From Physcomitrium patens (Eukaryota; Streptophyta; Bryopsida; Funariales; Funariaceae), in assembly GCF_000002425.4 (NCBI RefSeq), contig NC_037261.1:8732701-8796700 (forward strand): a stretch of 64,000 nucleotides of DNA, in the 5' to 3' direction. Within the stretch, counting starts at the first letter, position 1, and every line of letters starts with the position of its first letter. The translations under genes and the position numbers were made by a program. Shown piece by piece: positions 37,140 to 47,815 of this stretch. The notes beneath the pieces are model-generated. The model had not been told where the DNA came from. It did not search any database and saw only the letters and a program-made list of their open reading frames with translations.

Positions 37140-38470
37140 CTTGCAAAGCATCAATCTTATGATTAATTAATTGATCTGCAAGGACGAGCTCAACCACCAT
37201 TCAAAAGAATCTATAGCTTATCATAGAATGAATTTGCTATATTAAAAGAGTACATTGACGAGAACTTGGCAAAGAACTTTATACATGATTCTAAATCTCT
37301 AGTCGGGGCTCTTATCTTATTTGTAAAGAAGAAAGATGGATCTCTATAGATGTATGTGGATTATTAAGGACTCAATAAGATCACCATCAAAAATAGGTAT
37401 CTTTTGCCTTTGATTTCAAGACTTCTTGATCAATTCAATCAAACAAAGACCTATACCAAAATAGATCTACAAAGAGCATACAACTTAGTTTGTATTAAAG
37501 AAGGAGATGAATAAAAGATTACTTTTTAAACTAGGTGTGGATATTTTGAATATGATGTCATGCCTTTTGGACTCACAAATACACTGGCTACTTTTCAACA
37601 TCTTGTGAATGATATTTTTTGTAAGTTTTTAAATGATTTTGTCATTTACTATATAGATAACATTCTAATCTACTCTAAAAACATGAACTTTATATTTATT
37701 ATATATTAAAAAAACTTAAAGATATAAGATTATATGCCAAGTTAGAAAAGTTTGTATTCCGCACTATAAAAGTTGACTTTTTAGGGTACATCATTTCCAA
37801 CAAAGGCTTTATGATGGATCCTAAGAAGGTCAAAACTATCATAGATTGGAAGATTCTAAGAACAATATAAGATGTGCAATATTTTTTGGGCTTTATTTAT
37901 TACTACCAAATCTTCATGAAGAACTTTTTTCAAGTTGCATCTCTATTTATACATTTGACTTATAAAGAAAAACTTGAGTGGAATAAAGAAGCACAAGCAT
38001 CATTTGATGCTTTAAAGAAGGAATTTATTTTTGCACCAATCTTGTATTGTGTCGACTTTTCTAAGGTATTTTTTATGGAAATAGATGCGTCAAACTTTGC
38101 TATAGATGTTGTATTGTCACAAATAAGAATAGATAATAAATTCCATCCAATAGCTTTTTATTCTAGGAAATTTTCAGCATTTGAGATTAATTATGAGATT
38201 CATGACAAAGAGCTCCTTGCAATTGTGGATTTATTTTAAGAATGGCATCATTATCTAGAAGGCACTTCAAATCCAATTATCGTATATATAGATCATAAGA
38301 ACCTCAAGTATTTCATATCAATATGTGTTTTGAATCGTCATCAAGCCTATTGGAGCATGTTTTTATCCAATTTCAATTTGAAGATCACTTATTGACCCAG
38401 AAAAAAACAAGGTCTATCAGATGCCCTTTCTAGATGTTCTTATCTTGTACCAAAAGAAGGAAATGCATCT
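37140..38470 (+). pseudogene. A2 reverse transcriptase and RNase H remnant, right of A3
   Basis: This is the continuation of A2, matching A1 2065-3400. Reverse transcriptase includes [19 protein letters not shown] near 37555-37615. RNase H covers about 37874-38470, with the same SKVFFMEIDASNFAI stretch as A1. It is broken. Confidence 0.8.
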
Positions 38471-38739
38471 TTTTATCAATAAAGATCGATTATCTTGAAG
38501 TCTAAGCATTTTCATCTTCAAGCAATAAAATCAACATTGATTGTTGATTCAACTTTTATCAAGAAAATTTAATTAAGTATGTCTTATGATCTTCTTATTC
38601 ATGATATCAAGTATTTTTCCTCTAAGTCCTATGATACTTCAAAGTTTGAGTTCAAGAATAATCTATTATATTTTAAAGATTGCCAATATATTTTAGAAGG
38701 TGACGCACAGTTATGTATCCTTCAAGCTCATGATGATTT

Positions 38740-39975
38740 ACCAACAGTAGAACATTTTTAATACAATAAGACTTTGGAGCTAATAGCAAGAGATTTTTGA
38801 TGGCCTTAGATGTGGAAGGAAGTCAAAGACTTTGTGCAATCATGTGATACTTATTCAAGATCTAAAATCCCTCGCCATTGAACTTATGGACTTCTTTAAT
38901 CATTACCAATTCTAGAACAACCATGGTCTTTTATTTTCATGAATTTTATCATGGATCTTCTAGTCTCAGGTTCGTATGACTCTTTAATTTTAATCGTAGA
39001 TCTCTTCACCAAAATAGTACATTTTTTACCATGTAAAAAATCTATTTCAGGTGAAAAAATAAGTAAGCTTTTTATTGACAATATCTATCGCTATCAAGGA
39101 TGACCAAAGGATATTATATTGGATAGGGAGATTTAATTTGTATCAAGATTTTAAAAAACTATATTTAGGATTCTAAGGGTAGATATAAAGCTTTCTTTAG
39201 CTTTTCATCTTTAAACTAATGGGCAAACAAAATAGATAAATCAAGTTTTGGAATAGTAATTGAGGGGTACCATCAACTATCATTAAGATGATTGGACAAT
39301 TCTTTTGCTATTGGTAGAGTTTGCATAAAATAATTTGGTACATTCTTCTACTTAACAAATATCTTTCTTTGTCAATTATGGTTATCATCCACAACTTGAG
39401 ACTTTTGAGTTTTCAAAAGTTGATAATTGTACAATGAAAGATTTAGTAAATCATTTGTCAGAGCTACATGCAACAATGAAGACACATTTAAAGGAAGCTC
39501 AAAAATAGAAAAAATCAATGTGGATGCCTATTATAAGGAGCAACCACAATTTAACATAGGTGATAAGGTATTGTTACTTTGTCGCAATATCAAGACTATT
39601 TATCCTTGTAATAAGTTAGACTATTGTAGACTGAGATTTTTTTCTATTTGTAAATAAATCATTTTTATTGCTTATCGATTATATCTATAAATATCTATAA
39701 ATATCTACCTTATATTTTATATGTCCTTTCTTTAGCCATATAGGATAGTAAATGTATTGAAAAGAAGATAAAAGCCACCTCATGCTATAGATGTAGATAA
39801 TAATCAAAATTTTGAGGTAGAAGAAGTCTTAGATTTAAGGCGGTGCCAAAATAGGTTGAAATATCTTATTCATTGGCAGACATATGATCTTAGTGAATAT
39901 ACATGGGAGCCATCAAAGAATCTTGTAAATGTAGCAAAGAAAGTTGAAGCCTTTCATCAATGACATCCATTAAAA
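38740..39975 (+). pseudogene. A2 integrase and chromodomain-like remnant
   Basis: It aligns with A1 4985-6225. The integrase core lies near 38930-39250, and the tail ending VAKKVEAFHQ near 39930-39960 is the chromodomain-like end. Here A2 and A1 differ at more than one position in ten. It is broken. Confidence 0.7.
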
Positions 39976-40086
39976 TTAAGATGAAGAATAGCAATTCTTT
40001 ACTATAATAGAAACAAGATCAAAGGAAGATAACATTCTATCTTCTATCTTTCTTTATAGCTTCTGTGTATTTGTGATGTTAAAGAG

Positions 40087-40260
40087 ATGGAGAATCAACA
40101 ACCAGTAGTTTCGACTGAAGAGCTTTTACTTGCGGACTTACGAGATGAAACATTATGATTGTTACAACCTTCAAAACAACAAAATTGAAATGAAGATCCT
40201 CAAGAACGACATGTCCTTCTTCAAATAGATAGTGAGATACAATGTATTTGATATCACATG
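40087..40260 (+). pseudogene. A2 extra 3' open segment, partial
   Basis: An ATG at 40087 starts MENQQPVVSTEELLLADLRD, matching the starts in A1 and A3. The later part is missing compared with those copies, and the 3' LTR follows soon after. It is broken. Confidence 0.45.
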
Positions 40261-40278
40261 TTTAGAACTTATCCTTAG

Positions 40279-40622
40279 GTCATGATATTAAACATGTATT
40301 TGCTAAATATGTAGTACATACATAGATAACTTGCCTTCGAAGTTAAGACATATGGCTAGGAAAGTCAACACATTTTGGAGGTCCTATAGGACATTGCCAC
40401 ATAGCTCCTAGTTAAGAATATATATGGAAGCAAGAGTAAAGACTGCTTCAATCTTGTCAATTTTTAGTCTTTAGTCTTATTTTAAGACTTTCTAGTCTTC
40501 TTATTTTTGGCAATATCCATTCTAGTTAATATTACATTATTTTTTGAGTGACTTTTTAGTTCTCTTCAATGATACAAGAGTATATTGAGGATTGTCTTTT
40601 TTTGAGATTCATGTCTTTGACA
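40279..40622 (+). repeat. A2 3' LTR, internally shortened
   Basis: The stretch from TCATGATATTAAACATG to GTCTTTGACA aligns with the A2 5' LTR but is about 180 bases shorter, lacking part of its first half. GAAGT follows it, one base different from the AAAGT left of A2. Confidence 0.7.
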
Positions 40623-40627
40623 GAAGT

Positions 40628-41443
40628 TGATACATCTTCAAAAGATATCAAAAGAAAGAAGTACTTACTTTCTTAATTAGCTCTCTAATTACTTTATCTT
40701 GTATGGTTCAAGCAATGAATGTAAATTTATTTGTAATAGAAGAGCTACTATCATTTGAATCTTTGCAAATTTTTTTTAAGCATTTAGAGCACAACTATAG
40801 AAGTTTTAGGTGTGATCAAATGTAATGCATTCAAGATCTCTATTGTAAAAAAAAAAAAAAAAATACTCTATATATCATATATATACATTTGACTTGGTTT
40901 GTAGTAGAGTCAAGAGGTGTGTTTGCTGAGAGCAAACTTGTTAAGATTTTCTTATCTAAGATTGATAAAAGACTCTTGGATTTAGTGACATTAAGAATTA
41001 TTTTCAATTATGACGGCAAAGCAACATTGGCACAAGCATTTACTAAAGTTGAGATATGCAATAGGATACCTTATCAATATGATACTACCAATATGGTAGC
41101 TTGGATTATGGATGTATTTCAGCCCAAGAAGATGGCAACTGCCACAAGTAGCTTTGTAAAAATTCAATCTGAAAAGATCATGTATTATTGGAGCTATGAT
41201 AAATTTGATTATACAAAAAATGATTTCAATTATTTTAAGAAGAATAAAGCCATACCCATGGATAAGTCTAAGCCAAAAGTTGAGATTATTAAACTAAAAG
41301 ATAAATCTAAGAAGAAGCAATTGAAGTATAGTCATTGTGATAAGCTTAAGTATAATGAAGATAATTGCTTCACATTATATCGATACAAACAGTTTACTTT
41401 GGATAAAGAAAAGGCTTTAGAAGCTAAAATTGCTAACTTATAG
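40628..41443 (+). pseudogene. B gag remnant, right part
   Basis: An open stretch from 40889 to 41443 includes LVKIFLSKIDKRLLDLV and ATLAQAFTKVEICNRI, the usual end of a retrotransposon gag, then a knuckle-like YSHCDKLKYNEDNCF near 41325 and a lysine-rich linker. A 16-A run lies upstream at 40848-40863. It belongs to B, not to family A. It is broken. Confidence 0.6.
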
Positions 41444-44400
41444 AAGAGATTCAATAGTATGGCCTCATTAGGCTAAGTCACTAGATCTCATATGGCTTTT
41501 AGAACTATAACAAGTTCTTCTTTTCCAATAAATTATATATTGGATGCATTGAGAAAAATAGTGGTTGCAATTGCTATACATGCCCAAATAAGAGCTAAGA
41601 ATATAGCACATACAATAAAAGAAATATTAGAACCTTTTTTTGGCCGTCAAAGTAATTGTAGAGATTCTAATACTTATGTATAATTGAATTTATCTTTTGG
41701 CCTTGTGGATGTTAATTTTCTAGTAAAGCCTTCTAATTTCCATTCAATATAAGATGAACATACTAGTATTAAAAACATAGTACATATTTTGGCTTATAAA
41801 ATATTAAATATACTTATATTTTTTTAATGTTGACTTGTTAGCTTCAAAATTTAAACCAATAAGGATCTTTTATTTAATTGATAAAATATTAGAAGGCATA
41901 GTACCTATGCCATTATTAAAAGGGGCTCAAGCGGTAACAAAATCTTCAATATAAGAGAATTTTGTTAAATTACAAGTAAAACTTCCAATTGAAGCTATTG
42001 TTATATTTAATAAAAATCACTTGAAAGTCACAATCATAAATCCTTTAAGTGAGGTACATTTTTATCCGATATTACAACTAGACTTGTTCGAGTACATCAA
42101 AATTTGCAACTAAGAGTTGCACAATTAATTAATGACAATAACATACTGATTGTTAGCTATTTTAAAGGTAATACCACTCGTGCTACATCTTTGCATGTTA
42201 TGTTGAATTTTGGGGGCAGTTTTAATTAATAAGTAACTCATTCAAGAATTAAGTCTTATTTCTACAAATCTAAAATCTTATCTTTTTACTATTATCACTT
42301 TACTAAAGAACATGAAGCAAATTATTGGCTACATCAAGCAACCTTTGTAATTAATATTTTGCATTGGATCTAGTTCACTTTATTCACACTTATTTCTAAA
42401 GTATGTAGTGACTAGTGCCACCAACTATAATATTTTAGTGGTCAATAAGTCTTTTATCTATTTGGTTTTGGCCTTGATAATTAGAATAAAGAAGCATGGA
42501 TTTTACTAGGATGATCTACTGGTGATTGAAAGAAAGAATTCATTCTAATCATATTTACAGCCACTACTATAATTATGTTAATAGAAATCTTATTTGATTG
42601 TAGTATATTAACATTTGATTTGCCTTGTAGAGTAATTCTATTAGAAGAAATCTTAGCATTTAAGTTTTGTTATATAGAACTAACTAATTTACTCTCTTTA
42701 GAAGTTTATGTAAAATATTAGAAGAAACTATTTCTTTCATGAAAAATATGTATAAAATATTTTTGCCAATGTAAAGAGCTTATATCTTCATTTGATATAT
42801 TGAAGATAACAAAATCTTCTTTCTTATCTACTTTTGTCTAACCTATTCATTTGCATCCATCAAATGAGAGTATTACCATTAAAAAGTACTTTGTAGGCAT
42901 TGATACAAGTTTGGTAGGAATATTAGAGATTAGCCTTATTATTCAATGATACATTCACATAAATATTGAAATTGCACTTAGTGGAGTAGCTCAATGTCAT
43001 CTCCAAAGATCATTAGTTATATATCTCAAATAATTATAACCTTATGCTATTCTTGGTTATTTTAGCCAATTATTTTTGGAATGTCACTATCATTAGTAAT
43101 GAAGATTTGAAGAGATTAGGCCACATAGACTTATTAATTATTGAGTGGCCTTGTCAAGATCATTCATGTATTAGAACATGTCAAAGATTAGATGATCTTT
43201 AATCAAATTTATTTAGAAATTTGATACGGCTTGTACAATGGTGGTTTATGCATCAAACTATATCACTTGGATATATTTTTGAAAATATACCACTATTAGA
43301 TGACATTCAAATATAAGTATTAGACCCTCATCAATATATTAACTAACTTCTTGATTCTTCAATCTATGTAGATGCTACGGGTTTGGGTTCCTATATTTAT
43401 TGATCTCGTTTGATTTGGACCAACCTAGCATTATCTCATGTATTTATAAAAACACTTTCTAGAGTTAAACAACCTCTTGGATACCATATTGATGAAATCT
43501 TGAATGATAATAAAATTTCTTTGATTGTCACTAAGATTGATGAACCTTCTCTTATGTTAGTTAGTAAGATAGAGGCACTTCATGGCGTGTTTCCTATATT
43601 TGTAATATTTTTAGCATCTTTTTTATTTTGAGCTCGTAGACCTAGTATGATTTGGAATGTCAATTAAAAAACCTATAAAGAACCTAATGCCAATGAAAGA
43701 GAGCATGCCATGGACTTTTTAACTGGTACTAAAATTGCTTACAATCTTACTAAAAGACAATGTCATTTTTACCTAAGCTAGGCTATGGATTTCAACACTT
43801 TGATACAGATTTTTACTATATGCCTTATTATTCAAAAGTATTTTCATGACCATATTAATATTCTAAAGTCAGAGAACAATGGCCAATGAACAATGGATCT
43901 TGAATTTATTAATGTTAATAAATCCAAGTCATTTCTTTACTTACAAAGGCATACAATAAATAAGCTACAAGCTCAAGGTGTATTCGTAGTTTTAGTTGAA
44001 AACTTAAAGAAAAAAAATGCTCAAGGGACTCTCTCATGGAATTTTTTTTTGAAAGACATTCCATGTTCTATCAACATTTTTAATTCACAAAAATATTATA
44101 GTAATGAAGTCTTTTATTTAGTTAGAAATAAAGATGTTGGAAATATAGGAATTGTTTTTTCAATAGATTAGTAGCTAAAGGTTGTATTGGCATGTAATGG
44201 TGCTCCATTAGTGAAGAAAGAAACCATAAAATTTGATGAATAGCCATTGGAATTAAGGCCACATCTTATTGATACCAAAGTACAAAAGATACAAGCTTTT
44301 ATTTGCTTGTATTACAATTATTTTGCTTTAATCTTAAAGATCTTGAAGATTATAAAAGAAAACTTATTTATATCCAATTGGAAGATGATCACCTAATCTT

Positions 44401-44470
44401 TTGACAATCTTATAGGTTTAGTGCTTTAGAAAAAGTTGGTCTCCAAGCTTGTTGCTAAAAGTTATTAGGT
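41444..44470 (+). other. B region between gag and reverse transcriptase, poorly recognised
   Basis: About 3 kb separate the gag and reverse transcriptase parts of B, more than a protease needs. Open bits such as IDEILNDNKISLIVTKIDEP near 43485 look protein-like but I cannot assign them. The region may hold a protease, a long linker or a further unrecognised insertion. Confidence 0.4.
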
Positions 44471-46620
44471 ACAAGCTTGATTAAACTTTCTAATAGTGAG
44501 TATCCTTCTGCTATAGTTATGCCTTCAAAGAAGGATGTTTTTATCAATTGGAAAGAGAAGCGGATATTTGGACACTATTGTTTAGTTAATTGTAAGATTA
44601 ACTTTGATCAATATCCAATATCAATGTCAAAAGAATTATTTGATGCAATAGGATTCTCTTAAATATTCAGTACACTAGATTTAAGATCTGGTTATTACCA
44701 ATTACAATTACTTATTAAAGATTGGATGAAGATAATATTTTGAAGAGTTGATCAAAATGACAAAGATCAATTCTATCACTAGAAGTTCCTTCCATTTGGT
44801 CTTAAGAATGCACTTGCTAAGTTTCAATAGGTGATGGACCAAGTTTTATTTGGCTTATCATTTGGTAGATGCAATATTAATGATGTTATTATTTTAATAA
44901 TACTCCACAAGATAATGTGAGAAATTTATAAGTAATATTTGATCAATTAAAATAATAGAAATTATACTTACATCATGAAAAGTGTAAATTATTCTATGAA
45001 CAATTATCATATTTGGATCACATGATTATTTCAGGAGGTCTTGGCATATAGCAAGCAAAGATAGATACCTTGCTAAAAATCTTGATATCATGTGATATTG
45101 CATAATTTCAAGCTTTCTTAAAATTGGCAAATTAATATCAAAGATTTATTAAAAACTTTAGCATCATTTCTAAGCCTTTAAGTATTCTTAGATGTAAAGA
45201 TCAACTATGGACTTAGAATCATGAGCAACAACATGCATTCAATACATTAAAGCAAAAGTTGGATTCAACTTGAATGCTTTGAAGTTTGGATGCCAATAGA
45301 CCTTTTCAATTATACACAAATTGGAGTGCAGTAGAATTAAGAGTAGTCTCGATACAAAAAAATGATGTATGATGGAAATATATCTTTGAATTTGCTTCTA
45401 AAAGTGATAACAATATAAAGTTAAATTATTCAACTTATGAAGGAGAAACTTTGGCAATAATTTGGACATCACTCACTTTTGACCTTATTTGTATGGTCAA
45501 TATTTTATATTGGTAATTAACCATCAAGGTTTGAAGTGGCTTATGGAGTTAAAGAAGATTATTGAAAAGCTTACAAAATTGCTTTTATTTCTTTAAGAAT
45601 ATAACTTTGAAATTGTACATTAGACAAGCATTATTAATTTGGATGCCAATGGATTTTTTTGTAATCCATGTCTTTCAAAAGAAGACATAATCAAAGCTTG
45701 GTGGTATCAAAATTTTGATTGAAAAGCAATTCTTGCATGGCATGCATCCACATATTTAACTTTAATGTCAAGTTTTGCAATCATGGTTCTTCACCAAAAT
45801 TCACATAAAGAATTAGAGAAGAATCAAGTGATTAGTAATGTTTGAAAAGATCTTACAATCTTATATAAGCTTCAATAAAGAATATTCTTTTTAATTATTT
45901 CTAAAATAGAAAAAGATAGGATTAGTCATTAAATAATAAGATTTTGTTAAGAGATTAATTTTTTATTTTATAAATGGCTTGATAGAGCTTGAGACATAGT
46001 TCTAAGGCTAGATCAAAGAGCCTCCTTTATACACCAAGTACATGAAGAATTTGAACATTTGAGGTGCATAAGATACATTCTATATTATATAATAAGTATT
46101 GGTGGAGTAATATAAATCAGCAAGTGGTCACATATATTTTTCAATATAAAGTATGTGATTAAGTTAAATCAAGCTTTAATACTTTATCATCTCAATTGAA
46201 GCTATTATATATTATGGATTTATATTATTATTGATCTTTGGACTTTATTGGGCTACTTGTTGTTATCTTTTAAGGAACTAAATACATATTAGTAATAGTA
46301 GAGCATTTTAGCAAGCGGATTGAACTTGTGGCTCTATCACAAAATTCTTCAGAATTGGTAGCTATGGCTTTTTTTGATCGAGTATTGACACATTTTGGAG
46401 TACCTATTGAAATCTTAATGTATCAACGAAGAAAGTTTCTTAGAAGTTTTAAAGCATCTTTGGTATCTTATAGTCCTTACTAGTTATTATATGGATGGAA
46501 GTCAATTCTACATAGCTCAATACGTAAAAAATTAGCTCTAGTTATTGAACTAGATGATCTTAATGTTTGAATTCAATGTCTATATAACCAAGCAGATTTC
46601 TTTTAACAAGCCATGCCTAT
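44470..46620 (+). pseudogene. B reverse transcriptase, RNase H and integrase remnant
   Basis: Reverse transcriptase shows YPSAIVMPSKKD near 44500, FSTLDLRSGYYQLQL near 44668 and LPFGLKNALAKFQ near 44790. RNase H is near 45250-45560. The integrase core is seen as EHFSKRIELVALSQ near 46297 and THFGVPIEILM near 46390. The order is Ty3/Gypsy; the motifs differ from family A. It is broken with many disruptions. Confidence 0.7.
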
Positions 46621-47393
46621 GGCTATAGAAAACTTATCCATTGTCCAACATTGCAATACTTTGTAATATGCTTATATTTATAATTGAGCTTATTGACCTC
46701 ACTTATATAGCTTCTTTGAAGAAGATTATATTTATTTATAATATGAGATATCTACAATACTTGATGTTAAAATAAGATGCACAATTCTATGTGTAAAGAA
46801 TGTATTACCTAGTGGTATTTTGTTATCATAAGGTAAGGATGGAAAAGAATATTGGGACCATTCAAAGAATTATGTTCCTTGTCATCTTCTTATTGATGAC
46901 TCTATATATCCTCAATTAGCACTTCTGCCAATTGATTTTTTTTATTTTATATGTGGTAAGAAGAAAGGGATTGCTACTATGTTTTTATGTAATCAATGTC
47001 AATGTGGATAGCATATGGCATATTTGACACTACTTCTTTTGCTTCTTCCATCAAGAGATTGGATTTTTTTTTTATATTTTAAGAAATCTTCTAACCATGC
47101 CTCATCTCTTTATTAAGATTGAAGATTTTTTTTATTGTGTGTGTTACACACTTTGGTGGTCTAACTGCTACAACACTAAATTTTGAGGAATACAGTTTAA
47201 TATTCATATTATAGTAATATTCATCTTCAATGATGTGTGTTTGTAGTCTTAGTTGATTGGAAGGACTCTTAATCAACTGAAAGAGGTACTTGAGAGTATA
47301 TTAGGTGTCTATTTTTATTATATTTAAATTATATATTTTATAATTAATTTATAGCACTTGATAAGTTGCAAGTAACAATCTTTATTTATATAT
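46621..47393. other. B 3' untranslated region
   Basis: AT-rich sequence between the B integrase remnant and the right terminal repeat. The last 105 bases (47288-47393) recur at 47712-47815. No other feature is seen. Confidence 0.4.
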
Positions 47394-47815
47394 CAACTCT
47401 CACGTAATATGGTATTAAGTGCCAGATTCCATTCAATGTAGGTAATTTAATTTGATAAGTGGTTTTTCATCCATTGACAGTTTTTTTTGTTAATTGACTT
47501 GTTCATTTCTATTAAGGTTTGAACACTTAAATGGAGAAAAATCCTTGACTTCACATTCTTATGAAGTCAAGTCTTGTTGTAAGGATTTGCTTGGTTATGG
47601 TATTTTAGAAATTTAGATTTCTTTATTTTCACATTTACACTCTTGGATTCTTTTTTTGTGGTGTGAGAGATAGCTTGACTTAGTTTGGTATAAATTTCTA
47701 ATCTTTTTTTGAGAGTGTATTGAATATATATTTGTATTTAATTTAAATTACATACTTTATGATTGGTTTGTAGAACTCAATGTATTGTGTGTAACAATCT
47801 TTTTTTATACAATAT
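47288..47815 (+). repeat. Pair of ~105-base direct repeats flanking B right end
   Basis: 47288-47395 and 47712-47815 share TTGAGAGT[AG]TATT, AAATTA[TC]ATA[TC]TTTATAATT-like text and AACAATCTTT. The spacing is about 425 bases, with the B right repeat between them. They could be the ends of two adjacent LTR copies. Confidence 0.5.
47394..47590 (+). repeat. B right terminal repeat
   Basis: Direct repeat partner of 27051-27240. It carries a 10-base perfect hairpin: 47544-47553 pairs with 47562-47571 across an 8-base loop. Confidence 0.6.

Larger units (their letters stand above)
28410..40622 (+). mobile_element. Ty3/Gypsy element A2, decayed, nested in B
   Basis: A2 has a 527-base 5' LTR, gag, protease, reverse transcriptase, RNase H, integrase, chromodomain-like tail, extra 3' segment and a shortened 3' LTR. 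It is interrupted by A3 at 30703-36972, so its own length is about 5.9 kb. Target-site copies AAAGT (28405-28409) and GAAGT (40623-40627) flank it. Up to the position matching A1 3230 it is almost the same as A1, sharing the same general pattern of decay; beyond it the two differ more. It is broken with dozens of disruptions. Confidence 0.9.
27050..47590 (+). mobile_element. Old Gypsy-like element B, interrupted by A2
   Basis: The outermost element is recognised by a direct repeat of about 190 bases at its ends (27051-27240 and 47394-47590), a gag remnant split by A2 (27950-28409 and 40628-41443), reverse transcriptase (44470-45010), RNase H (45250-45560) and integrase (45950-46620). This order is Ty3/Gypsy, but its sequence differs from family A. 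The A2 insertion is flanked by AAAGT and GAAGT, a slightly decayed 5-base duplication, supporting one host element on both sides. Without A2, B is about 8.3 kb. Whether the 190-base repeat is the whole LTR or part of the leader is uncertain. It is heavily broken. Confidence 0.65.
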
